Shown here: positions 12,301-24,464 of the stretch, piece after piece
Layout: every line of letters starts with the position of its first letter
Numbering within the stretch: position 1 is the first letter of the stretch
Source of the DNA: Andrena cerasifolii
Lineage: Eukaryota > Arthropoda > Insecta > Hymenoptera > Andrenidae
Reading direction: 5' to 3'
DNA: 64,000 nt
Assembly: GCF_050908995.1 (NCBI RefSeq)
Contig: NC_135119.1
Span: 27,557,001 to 27,621,000 of the forward strand
The notes under the pieces: generated by a model
The model's database searches: none
What the model was told of the DNA's origin: nothing
The model's input: only the letters and a program-made list of their open reading frames with translations
Translations under genes and position numbers: made by a program

Positions 12301-15300
12301 TTTTGCGTATACCTAGTATAAATATTTCTTTGAGTATGTGCCTGCCTTACAATTAGTAACGAAAAATTGTATTCAAGACTTCTCCGGTTCGAAGCCTTTG
12401 CTAGACGAGGGAGACTCGGTGGCATCGGTGGCATCGATCGAAGCGATTATAATTGTCGTCGATACCTATCGGGGCTAGGCGGATCTCCGACACAGAATCT
12501 TTTGGTCCATTCACCTCTCTCTCGACCCCATTTCCGTCCGAGAACAGCGCATAGTTCCTTGCAATCGAGTCTGCGTTGCAACCATACGTAGCTTGGCTCG
12601 GCTACGCGAGGAATGGAGAGTGCAGAACGGGTACGATAATAAAAATCAGGGGACGAATAAGAAACTGTAGCGTGTAATTGGGGGATTTCTCTAGAATGGT
12701 CCATTCATATCAAAACATCAATTTAAAATCTATTTCTATCGACGAGGCCCAACCTAAATATCTCCCTTTCCCAATTACTTATCCCTTTGAGTACTGGCAT
12801 TGACACGTTCAGCACAGTTCCATTTGTTCACAGTGCCTACCCATTGAACGCCCATCGGCGTTACCCGCAAGGGCTGAATACACGAATAGGTTTTCATCGC
12901 CTAGAAAAGGTTCCTGGGGTCACTATTTTAGAAAGATAGATACTTTATACCGTAACAAATTCTGCACCTGTTATAAATGCGACTCCCAGAGTCGACTGTA
13001 AAAGTATTCATCATCTCTGGCCTCCATGGAATCCCCGAATCGTGGCTGTAATTAGCAGCAGAGTCAAATACCAATTTTTTTTTTCTTTTTTTTTTTACTT
13101 TTGTGGAACGAGGACGCGGCGTGACGACTGATCCCTAAGGGGTCCACGAATCGTGGTGCGCAGATAGAGCGAGGCAGAGGGAAGAAGGCATGGAGACAGA
13201 GTCAGGGAACGAAAGATGACGCGCGGATAGAACGCTTCTTCTTTCCGTTGGACGGAGCTCGCGCTAGGCCAGCGGTTAATCTCTTCATCGCACTTTCGCC
13301 ATTCTTCCATTCACGTGGGCCGAGGTAGAAACTGAACCGCCAGAGGGGGGCCCCCCTTTGTGTCGTCCGCGTTTATCCGTGACCGAGGGAATCGCGCGAG
13401 CACGTAGCCGAACTTTCTTTCACGGTCGCGCGTGTCCGTTGGCTGGGCCTGACGCGTTATTTACCGTGCTTCGGAGAGATGTAGCGAGGATTACTGGGCC
13501 CATTCAAGCGGTGTACCAAGGGGGCTTTTTCGTTACTTCTTACAGGGCTGTGCTTGCTTCGTTTCATTTCTACAGATTCCTGGAGCCTTGGTGTACCGAA
13601 GATATTTGTCCTATGGATGGTAAGGGGATTCTCGTGTAACCCGAAATTAATATTGCACTAAACTCTATTGGAATATAAGGAGGCATCTTTAAACTTGCAG
13701 AAAATATATTTCTTATGCCGATCCTTCTTATTATTTATTAATTATTGTGGAATCTTTTTGACGATGTTGGCGTCACTTGTCACAGTCGTGTGATTGCAAA
13801 AAGAAGAAAATTTTTTTAAAGTTAAATACATTACATTTTAATTTTAGTTTTTATTTATAATACTTTTTTCGCCGGTATAAAGAATAGTATGAAAAATTTG
13901 TCTAAGGAAAAAACTTACTTTTTCTCTCAAACGCTTTAACTCCTTCCATTTTAATTTTTTTGTTTATTAAAGTGGACCAATCCCAGCGTAAACCATCATC
14001 TAATTTTAAGAAATTTCTATTTTTTTGCAATTAGATGACTGTGATAGGTGTTACACATCCCACCAACAGGATTAAGGTTACATCGTCGAAGAGGTGGACA
14101 AGATTCCATAATAATTAATAAATAATACGGAAGGATCGACATAAATAATATTTTCTGCAAGTTCAAAGATGCCTCCTTATATCCCAAAAGAGTTTAATCG
14201 AATGTGACGAACAGTTTTTTTTATTTTAAATTAGTAAATATTAGTTACTTTTGGGGTTGTTAGACAAGAATCACCCCTTAAGGGTTCTGGAGGTCGTGGG
14301 ACCTAATATAGAGGGGTTTTGGAGACTTGGGAAGCCTAAAATAAGAGTTTTAGGAACGTGGGATCCTAACATAAAAGTTCAAAGTTCAACTTAATAAAAG
14401 TTCAACTTAGGTCCTAAATTAAGGGCTCCAGGGGATGAAGGCCCTAACACACACGGAGTCTCAAATAACTCTTCCAATCTCCGAATACAGCGCTCCAAGA
14501 AGTCTCTACATCCTTCCAAGGCACACTAAGAAAAAATGAAAACTTTTCAACCGGCCAAATGGAAATACCTCCTTTGGTATCCAACCTCCAACTCTATCTA
14601 CAATTCGTTTCTACCATTCGAGCGTACCGTTACCGCCGATGCGCTAATCTCTCTCTCTCCCCTCTCAGGAGAGAGTCTCGGGGACCGATGCACCAGGAAG
14701 AAGTCCGCGGCGCTGGTCGTTTCTAGCCTCTGGTTGCGTGCGGTGGCAAAGAACACGTAAGGTCGCTGCAAGGTATAAAGGTTACTGGGTCGATTATCGA
14801 GCATGGAAACCGGCCGATGTCGCGGTTGACAAGTCGGTCGACGGTGCACCCGGGCCCTCTATTTAGAACAGCGCTGATCTCTACCAATCGATGGACTCGT
14901 ACTCCATTTTCACCGGAGACAATCCGCAAGTGTCATAGAACCCTAGACAGAACCAGGTCCATCAACTTTTCAACTTACTACATTCGGAAACTTTTGTTTT
15001 AAACACGTATACGAAAACTCTCGTTTTCTTGTTCATCCTGTATATACACAAGATACGCTCGCTCCTCAAGCGGAAATGATTGTCTCGCTGTCCGTAATTC
15101 TGCCAGTGTGCCGTTGGGACGCATCAAGACAAGCTGATGACCGTCTCTTGTAATTACTAAATATGGGGCTTTCTTCGTGTTGCTCTCTCTCGAGACTACT
15201 AAGTAAGAAACTTTCGTTATCGTGCTGCTTGCTTTAGAAATGTCTTTTCATTATGGGGGGGGGGAGGGGGGAGGTGAAGGTCATTGATTTCCTTGAAATT

Positions 15301-18300
15301 TTGTACACAGTTAGTGGGATAGCGTTTGCGTTTTCTGGGGACTGGTTATTGTCCGTTTCTCGTTGAAATCTCATGAGAATCGGTATTGGTTGGTTAATTC
15401 TTACGAATGCTGGGTTTAAGATACTAGAAGCATTGGTTTGTACAGGTGTGTTTTCGTTTCCATCTCGCGTGCACTCGCGTGCACTCGCGTGCACTCGCGT
15501 GTCTTCGCCTCCATGTTCCGTAGCTCGTGGCTAGCGTGCTAGTTTCAGTAGGTCGTAGGTACGGCGAGTGTGCCTCCTTCGCACGGCCTCATCGCGCCGA
15601 CGGACTCCTCTCGTCGCAAGAGAGGCCTGGCAGGCTAGAAAATGCTTAAGTCGCGTTCACAGTCGTCCCTGGGTCCACTTCGGATCTCCTCTGGCACTTG
15701 ACTCGAGATGGGGAATCGATGGTTGAACCTTGGAAATGGAGGAGGCACAGGTTTATGAGTATTCTTGTGAAGTGTCACGCACCCTTTATAACTATCAGTT
15801 TGTATTTATAAGTTCCTTGGGAAGTATCTTCTCTGAATTTAGAAAGGCTCTTCCCATGTATTGCTGTAAAATTCACAACACCCTCGCGTTACAAGTGTCT
15901 TCAAGTATCACCCTTCAGTTTACAACTTCTTTCTAGAAGTATCGCTCTTTGGTGTATAAATTCCCTAGAAAATATCACCCTCTTGCAGTACCACCCGTGA
16001 CTTTACTACGTTCTTCTAGAAGTACCTATCATCGTTCAATTTAAAACTGACATCCTGCAGTATCACCCTTCGGTTTAAAACTTCCCCAGGAAGTACACCC
16101 TCCAATTTACATACCAAGTATCCTCTCCAAGTATCGCCCTCGAATTTACAACTTCCCTGTGCAATCATCCTTGGAAGTTGAAGATTCTAAAAGGAGGAGC
16201 GCCGAGTTCTCGCGAGGAAGTGTAATTGAAAAGTAAAAGAAGTAGAAGAGTCCTCCATACAGGCAGCCAACCACCAATGGGCGTTCCCTCTATTCGTAGC
16301 ACGACTTTTTTTCCCGTCTGCCGCGGGTTCGATGCTCGACAGAGGAAGAAAGAGAAAAACGCGGAGTGTAGGCGCGGAACGATTTCTCTGGCGTTTCCAC
16401 GCGTTCCTTTCGTAACTGTTTTCATATCGGCCACGGTGTGGGGGATTCGAATTCAGTCCGCGGCGGGCTGGAAGACGCGCGTTCCCACGCGCAGTTTTGC
16501 GGGACGCGCGCAAAAGTAGCCCGCGCGGGTAACAAGGGTCGGCTTCGAGGCTTCTCCACCTGAAACTTTTCGCCTCGCAGAGATATAGTCACCAAATGAA
16601 ATATTCTTGGGAACGCATTGCAAGATTCTACGGTGGTTACCTACAACATTCATCGAATTAGGTCCGAACTACAAGATGTCCAAAAATTTCACCTTCCGAA
16701 CTCAGACTTCCGTGGGTTGTAGGAATTTTCAAGATTGCGTTATGTAAAATGTATAGTAAACAACTAATTACTAGACGAGTGGAAGTGTTAATTCACACGA
16801 CTTCAGACCTCGAAGCGACTCAAGCCTCGCAGAGAATTGATCCCGAAACTTCAAACTCGTAAGCAGATATCTAGATTCCATACAGTTTGACCGTGTTTGC
16901 TCCGCCCGCTCGATACTCCGTTCCCTCCAGCCTGTCTGATCGGGCTGACTCGGTCGAGCAGAATGTCAAGAGGGCCCGCGCGAGGACACTTGTCTTCCGC
17001 GTCGAAACTCGCGCCGTCCGTTTTGCTCCCCTCGTCTAGACCACTATCTGGGTGCATAATTCACGGTCTGTGTTAAAAATAATGAGATTAGATCTTGCAC
17101 GAGGGGGAAATATTGGGGAGTGAATCTTTATTCCATCCTATTTCAGAAATGTAGTATAAAAAATTTTAGTTTACAAATTTGGGTAAAAATAGAGGGAAAT
17201 AGTGGAGGAATAAATCTTCATTGCCTCCTAAAACCTCGGCACAAAATTTGAAATTAAAATACTCAAGCTCCTGCCATTTATAAAGCGTCAGTTTCAATTA
17301 TTCCGAACGTTTCCCTTGAAAAATAGTCAGACGCAGTAATCCGCACAGGAGCTAGTGGAACATTGAAATGGAGGTAGAGGTAGTTGTTACCGTTGTCCCC
17401 GTTGCGGCTGGATTACGTTATACCGAGTGTTTTGCTAACGTAATGGCGGTACAAATGGTGGCACGCGAAAGAAAATCCCGATCGTCGGGGCCCGAGTTTA
17501 TTGACACGTTGCGGTTTAAGGTAGACGGAGGCCCCGACGGACAGCGAGATGCAACGAGCCGCACGAGTTGCGTTTCGCGTTACCGCAACCACCGCGTGCC
17601 TCGAATCTCGATACCCGCTGCGCAGAGGTGCTCATGCGCGGCAGAGGTACCTATAATTGCACGATTAATGGGGCCCGAGTGGCGGCACCATAAGCAGCTA
17701 TTTACACACGGCCCTTTCAGAGTGATCGCTTCGTCCTTCTTCTGTTTATTCTCTTTGTTAAGTAATCACGATAACTGCATAAATTCAATTACAGTGGATG
17801 CAAATTCAACTGGCTGTACAGACTTTTGCTGTTTCTACTTTTATGGTAAACTCTGTTTGTTGCATATTCTTCAAGTGACTGCACGTGAGTGTCACTGGCT
17901 CGTGAAACCACGCGTGTAAAACCGATGCGTTATCAAATCGACCAAGAAACAAGCACGCGTGCTCGAAGATTTTCAAACGAGAGCGTGGCTGCTAATCTCC
18001 GCTTGGAAGACCGCGAGTTCAAATGTGGTTACGATGGTCTGGAGCAATTCAAGAAATTTTACTAGAATTTTTCGAAAATTCTTGTGATTATAATCATGAA
18101 ATGTTAATATTCCCGCGCGTATAGTCACCATTTGCAATCACTACCTTTCGAATTATACCACTAGTTTTGAAACGCCCAATAGCTACAAGCGAGTTCTTAA
18201 CGCGCGACTGGTGATGCACGATGTAATTTTCGGTCGTTCTCAGCGAACGATATTGCATCGTGTTACAGTTGGCCATTATCCAACTCGTCCAAGATAAATA

Positions 18301-21300
18301 CTTGCTGCACACAATTAATTATCGAACGTTCAAGCAAGTTTTTCCTCGAATAACTTCAGTTCCTACCGCAGCTCGAAACTCATAACCGCGCGGCGCTAGC
18401 GTTATACACAATTCAGCAGAAACGTCGCTAATTAACTACACAGTTGCCGTACTTTTACCGGCGCCTAACCCAGACCATGCAGGACTTTCTGTCCGCCTCT
18501 AACTGCAGGTGGTTTAAAAATAGGTAATAATTTATTCAAACACAAGGCATGGATACACTCTTTTTCTGTAGCGTGCTCCTACGTAATTCTTTACATATAT
18601 TGCGATCGATATTAAAATTCGGTGATTAATGTTGATGAAATCATAACAAGTTTTGAGGATTTAGATTTGGAGTGCAGCTTCGAAACTTGAACTAACGCGT
18701 TACCTAAAAGTTGTTGTTATTATTATTTAATAAATAGCTTACCGGTGTTACTCCCATCGATTTTGTCAGAGCACCTGCCAGGCGCAGGATTAAGTTATCA
18801 TTCGTTTACGACCGATAATTAATATCCTTTCTCTGATCCCACTTCGCTTCTTCTCCCCGTTCCTCGGTAATTGCGATCGCAGATAGGAATCGGCGGCGGG
18901 AGCACTCCGTGTGTTCTTTGTTTTCGTGGCTGCAGACGATAATCGAGGAAGCTTCTTCTGCGGCCGGATAACTGGCGCCAGTCGTTCGCTATTACGTCCT
19001 TGGGGTGAGTGGAGGGCTCAGTTAAGAAGGTAGGGAACCGTGGTTCAAGTTGATGTGGCTCGTTATGTTCAAGGTCTCTTCGCGTTGGATGCGATTATCA
19101 CGATGACTTGCCGCGTAACGTTGTTCTTGAACGAATTGATCGAAGAATGAGGAGAGTACGAGTGCTCTTCTCCAAAGCTCGATACTAGCTCGCTTGCTGC
19201 CCCTCCAGTCTACTTATGATACCTACCACCTAAATCTAAATATCTAGACCTACGTGTTTAAGACTAGGTTCAAGTGCCATTTGGTCAACCGAGGAATTCT
19301 TTTGGAATATTCCATTCTCTCAACACCAATGAAAAACAAGTTAAATGACAATTTAATTAGACTAATGATGACCCTTTCTCCGATTGCAGGTGCACAGTGG
19401 TGTTGTTCAATCCGCGAAAGAACACCCAGGCCCACGTGTTGAACGCCTGCCGCAAAACAGTGACGTCGCTGGCTTTGGCTGGCGATGGTAGACTCTTGGC
19501 GACTGGCGAGTGCGGTCACATGCCGAACGTCCGTGTCTGGGACATCTCCGATCCGTATAATGCCGTGCAGATCGCTGAGTTCTCCGGGCACAAGTACGGC
19601 ATCAACTGTGTGGTGAGTGGAGACACATGTGCAAAGGGGTCTAGGATTCTAATGTAAAGAGACAAGGGCCCTACCGTTCTAGGAATATAATAACCAGAAG
19701 CACGCGTGCAACTGGAGAAAGTATCAGAGTGCCGGAAAAAGCTCTCGTCTCGCGCTGGTTTTACTGAAACGGAATGAAATATGCCGTGCATTAAATGTTC
19801 ATGTTTTGCCTCGGCACGTAGTGCACTTCTACCTACATTTTTCGATATGGAAGAGTAGAAAGCACTCAATTTCGTATCCTACGCGGTTACACACCGCTAA
19901 AAGTGGGGTGATCGTTTTTCGTTTCTAATAGCGAAACGCCTATGAAAAAGCAATTAGTCTGAGAATGGCTACTGGAATGTAGGAAACCGAGGGGAGAGCA
20001 GTTTCACTTCTGGATGAATCTAACACAGGCAGCGGTCCGATCTCGGTAGATCACGAGGATCTCTTATTTATCAGGCGGCTCGAACGCAGCCGCTGCAGCG
20101 GTATATTTTAAATGCCAGCTCGATGGATTTATCGCCGCGAGGAGCACGATACCTTTCCCTCTTCCATATCTCCACCGTGTAATAGACAATCCCCGCGATA
20201 TTCTTGCTCTACTAACGAAAGCAAACTCGCTAACGCGCGGTGTCTCTCGCCCGTGGAATTAACGTTGCATTCGTGTCACGCGCATCCCCACGTACGTGCA
20301 CTTGGATTCTACAAGGCGTCGGCCACGGGAACGGTACCCTTTTATTCTTCTTCCGCGTGCCTTCGATCGCCAACGCCTTGCACCATCATCCAAGCTATGC
20401 AGTTCGAAAGCGGGGGCATTTATTCCCATAAATATATCTTTTAGCCATCTTTTATTCGCCCCTTTCAAAAATATAAGTCGAGGGAAGCGCAACGTTTCTA
20501 CATGCCCGCGGCACGGTGGTTTTCTGTTTCTCAAGGCGTTTTCACCGAGCAACAAGTACGTGGTGTCTGTGGGCTCTCAGCACGATATGATCGTCAACGT
20601 CTGGGACTGGAGGAACAATGTTAAGGTGGCGTCGAACAAAGTCTCGAGCAAAGTGAAGGCCGTCTGCTTCGCGGAAAACGGCAATTACTTCGTCACCGTG
20701 GGCAACAGGCACGTGAAGTTTTGGTATCTCGAGTACTCGCGCAGCGCCAAGGTAATTCCACGATAATTCCCTCTCTTTGTCTCCGTTCGATCGTTCCATC
20801 TGCTCGCTCTCCTTCGAAATCGCAGCCGGCCATTGTCGATTCTTTGTTTACGCGTTTCCGCGTTTACAAATGGCGGGCGCACAAACATGGGAAAAGGGAG
20901 AACCGCGGGAGTGAACAAGCGTTCAGAGCGACGATGGTACACCACTACAGTTGGGATGAAAGCGATTGGTTCAAACACCACTGAGAGAAGTTACCGCCAC
21001 TCTTTTTTTCAGTCGTGGATAAAGCATCTCGGGGGCGATGCTACTACTAGCTTTTTATTTTTTTATACCTCGCGTTTATTGTCCAATAACAAGGGTACAA
21101 TAAAGAAGAAAATATAAACTAGATTAATGGTTCTCCCGCTCTTTTATGGGGAGTCCTTAGAAGTTTAAAGAAATGTGTAAAATTTTCCTGGGCAGGGCTC
21201 TTTGGAAGATTTGAAACAGCTCGCAGATAAAGCGATGGGGGTGATAGCGACTCTCAGCGATCTTCAGCAGCCAACTATTTTCGTCCCCACTGTAGCCTCC

Positions 21301-24300
21301 AATAAGGAAGACCTCGAAAGGACGGGGACTTTGAAGCAGGCCTGCCCTTTAGGCTGCCAAATACCTCCTCAAGTTCTGGAACCCGAGCAACAGCCGAGCG
21401 CGGAACTCTGTTGTTACTAAACAAGAGAGCTATTCCACGTCAAAACGAATAGGTGAAAAATTTAGTTTCACCGAACCTTGCAAAAACAAAGTATACCGAA
21501 TTTCAACAACGGCCTATGTGAAATAGTTTTTGAAACTAAATTTTTCACCTATTCGTTTTGACGTGGAATAGCTGAAAAGTGGTGTATCCAGCTGTATAGA
21601 CTCGTGGTACGACTCAGTATGGACGCACGCAGTTAGCAACGTAACAGTTTCGCACTCGGCTGTTGCCCGGGTCCCAGAACTTGACGAGGAGGTGGTATTT
21701 GCACCGTAAAGGGCAGGCCTGCTTTCAAGTTACAAGGCGTCGATTAAACTTTTTACAAAGCGATGCTCGAGGGATATTAACGTTCTCCATTTTCGATTCG
21801 CGCGGTGGAAAGCTGAGGTATCGATAAGTAACGTAAAATGTAAAGGGTGGCGAGATAGTGGAGACGGGAGGGGGCGGGCAAGTAATGGTAACGCGAAGGT
21901 GGTGATAGAGGCAATTCTGTTGGCACAGTATAAGGAACCTGTGCCTTTGATGGGTCGGTCTGCCATATTAGGAGAGCAGCGAAACAACGATTTCGTGGAC
22001 GTAGCCTGCGGCCGCGGGGATATGGCGGACTCCACGTACGCGATCACCAAAACGGGCCTCCTCTGCGAATTTAACAACAGGAGGCTGCTGGACAAATGGG
22101 TGGAGCTTCGCGTAAGTACTCGGGAGTATCTTTGTTAAGAAAAAAATCAAGTTGAATAGCTGTAGCGTAGATGTATAGGTTGCGAAACAGTTATACGACT
22201 CAACCTCGCCATTGCGCTATTTTCTTTCTTGTTCTCTCGAATAGTAGTAATAATAATATAATAAGCAATAGTTTTAAACCAACTTCCATAGTATTTAACC
22301 GTGTAAGGCAGTTTATCCCAACTTTTCTTCAGACGCGATCCCCTTTTCCAATAAGGTAAATATTTCCTTCCTTTCATTTATGAAAAATCAGTGTTACATC
22401 AGTAATAAAATATGGCAATGTAACCATATTATATTAAAATAAATAAGTGCTGAAAATCGTCATAACATGGGGTGGACTGCCCCTTCTCGCGGTACATATC
22501 AGTATCGAGGAATGTCTGTTTGCAGACGACCAGCGCCAACTGCATGGCGGTGGGTGACAAGTACATCTTCATCGGCTGCGCGGAGGGGATCGTGAGGTGC
22601 TTCAGTCCCAGCACACTTCAGTTCATCACCACCTTACCCAGAACGCATTACCTCGGGGTGGACGTTGCTCAGGGGTTGTCCATTAGGTACTTGCATCGCC
22701 GCGCCACTAAAATCCTCCCTACCGGTAATAAAAGCTAACCCATCGAATCCATTGCAGCCACATGTCCCAGCACCCAGCGAACGCCAGGTACCCGGACGCG
22801 ATCGCGCTGGCGTTCGACGAGGGGAACAACAAGCTGACCTGTGTCTACAACGACCACAGCATCTACGTGTGGGACGTGAGGGACATCAGGCGGGTGGGCA
22901 AGTCCCATTCGTTCCTCTACCACTCGGCGTGCATCTGGGGCGTCGAGATGTACCCGACCGGGACCGACTCCACGAGCGCTATGCCGCCAGGTAGCTTCAT
23001 CACCTGCTCCAGCGACGACACCATCCGCGTGTGGAACATGGAGAAGGACATGCCCTCCAACGACACCCTGTACAAGAGGAACATCTACAGCAACGAGCTG
23101 CTGAAGGTTCTCTACATAGATCCGGAGCTAACCTACCTGAAGGACTTGGACCTGGCTGCCGCTGGCTCGACGGAGAAGAGCGACGCCTCGTACGACGGCC
23201 GGAACGGCGTCAGGTCGATTCGCGTGAGCCCCGACGGCAAGCACCTGGCCTCCGGCGATCGCTCCGGCAACATCAGAATCCACGATCTCTCGTCCTTGGA
23301 GGAGCAGTGCTTGATCGAGGCGCACGACGCCGAGGTTCTGTGCCTGGAGTACTCCAAGTTCTCCCGGTACTCGGTGGAGCCGCCCAGGCTGCTGGCCAGC
23401 GCCTCCAGGGACAGGCTGATCCACGTGTTCAGCGTCGACCAAGGGTACAACTTCCTGCAGACCCTGGACGATCATAGCTCCTCCATCACTGCCGTGCGAT
23501 ACTTCAGCCCGGGCAATCAGGGTAGTCAGATACAGATGGTGTCCTGCGGCGCCGACAAGAGTATTATTTTCAGGCAGCTGCAGTCGGTGAGCGGGTTTAA
23601 TTGTTTAACGAATAGCAAGGGTGTTAAGCGCTCCGCGGAGATCGGGTTTGTACATCCTTGTGGTTTTTGTTGCAGACACCAGGGGGCATGCCGCAGTTCG
23701 CCAGGGGTCATAACGCCCAGGGGAAGACCACCCTGTACGACATGGAGGTGGATTCCGGGCAGAAACACGTTTTAACTGCCTGCCAAGATAGGAACATTAG
23801 AGTCTACAACGTGGCCACTGGCAAGCACAGCAAAACGTTCAAGGGCTCTGTTGGTGAAGATGGATCTCTCATTAAAGTCGTTTTAGGTACGAATACGATG
23901 CTCGATTCTATAAGCTTTCGAAGCCGCAACACTTTTTCATTCATCTACCAAAGAGATCTAAAGGTGCGAATCCACGATCGTGAGACAAAAATCTCAGCAA
24001 CAACTAAATATAAATAATGAAATTTTGTTGAAAGTATATCACGAAACTTGACACACATACGAGTCAGGTGAAATCGTGACTCGTAATTCGTCGTATATCA
24101 CCCATGGATTTCCTTTGCGTATTACCTGGCTAATTCAACATGGAAGTGATCCACACCTCGAACTTTCAATGTTCCTATATCCATCATAATTCCAGTAATA
24201 TCTACATGTTTCAGATGCATCGGGAATTTACGTAGCTACCTCGTGTACAGACAAAACACTGTGCGTGTACGATTATTACAGCGGCGAGTGCATGGCCACC

Positions 24301-24464
24301 ATGCTGGGCCACTCGGAATTGGTGACGGGCCTGCGTTTCAGTCCCGATTGCCGTAACCTTGTGTCCGCCAGCGGCGATGGCTGCATCTTCGTCTGGCGTG
24401 TTCCACGCGACATGGTGGTCACCATGCAGGCCCGTCTCGCTCAACAAGCGATGAGAGCTGGGAA
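9358..24464 (+). CDS. MAPKBP1: WD40 propeller exons of the MAPKBP1/WDR62-like gene (exons 1-8 seen)
   Basis: Eight exons encode the N-terminal WD-repeat region. Split codons are restored at each join: GG+G at 9449/19390, AG+C at 22686/22758, G+AT at 23886/24215. All introns are GT-AG. The acceptor at 20535 is AAG rather than CAG/TAG. The largest exon, 22758-23586, holds four or five WD blades, including the run [15 protein letters not shown] at its end. The 9.9-kb intron between the first two exons contrasts with introns of about 70-1,200 bp in the rest of this block. Third-position GC is high in these exons, which explains the spurious open frames on both strands here. Confidence 0.92.

Larger units (their letters stand above)
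9450..19389 (+). other. 9.9-kb intron of the MAPKBP1-like gene
   Basis: The intron lies between GCTGG|GTGAGT and GATTGCAG|GTGC. It contains the foldback element at 13.65-14.2 kb, degenerate repeats at 14.28-14.45 and 15.76-16.17 kb, and a 10-bp repeat at 15.47 kb. The longest open frame (17368-17919, 183 codons) has no recognisable domain and no splice-compatible phase evidence. One TTAGGTCTGGG-like word is inverted at 18464-18476. Confidence 0.8.

Noticed and set aside
17368..17919. 183-codon open frame in the long intron
   Set aside because: No recognisable domain, compositionally like surrounding GC-rich intron, and no exon phase fit to the host gene.
21196..21420. Extra in-phase exon of the MAPKBP1-like gene
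   Set aside because: Has a fair acceptor and phase but ends in a stop, is absent from the family, and its sequence is partly duplicated inverted nearby; read instead as a transposon fragment.
23128..23475. Long minus-strand frames across the WD40 exons and exon 15
   Set aside because: Shadows of GC-rich coding exons on the plus strand.
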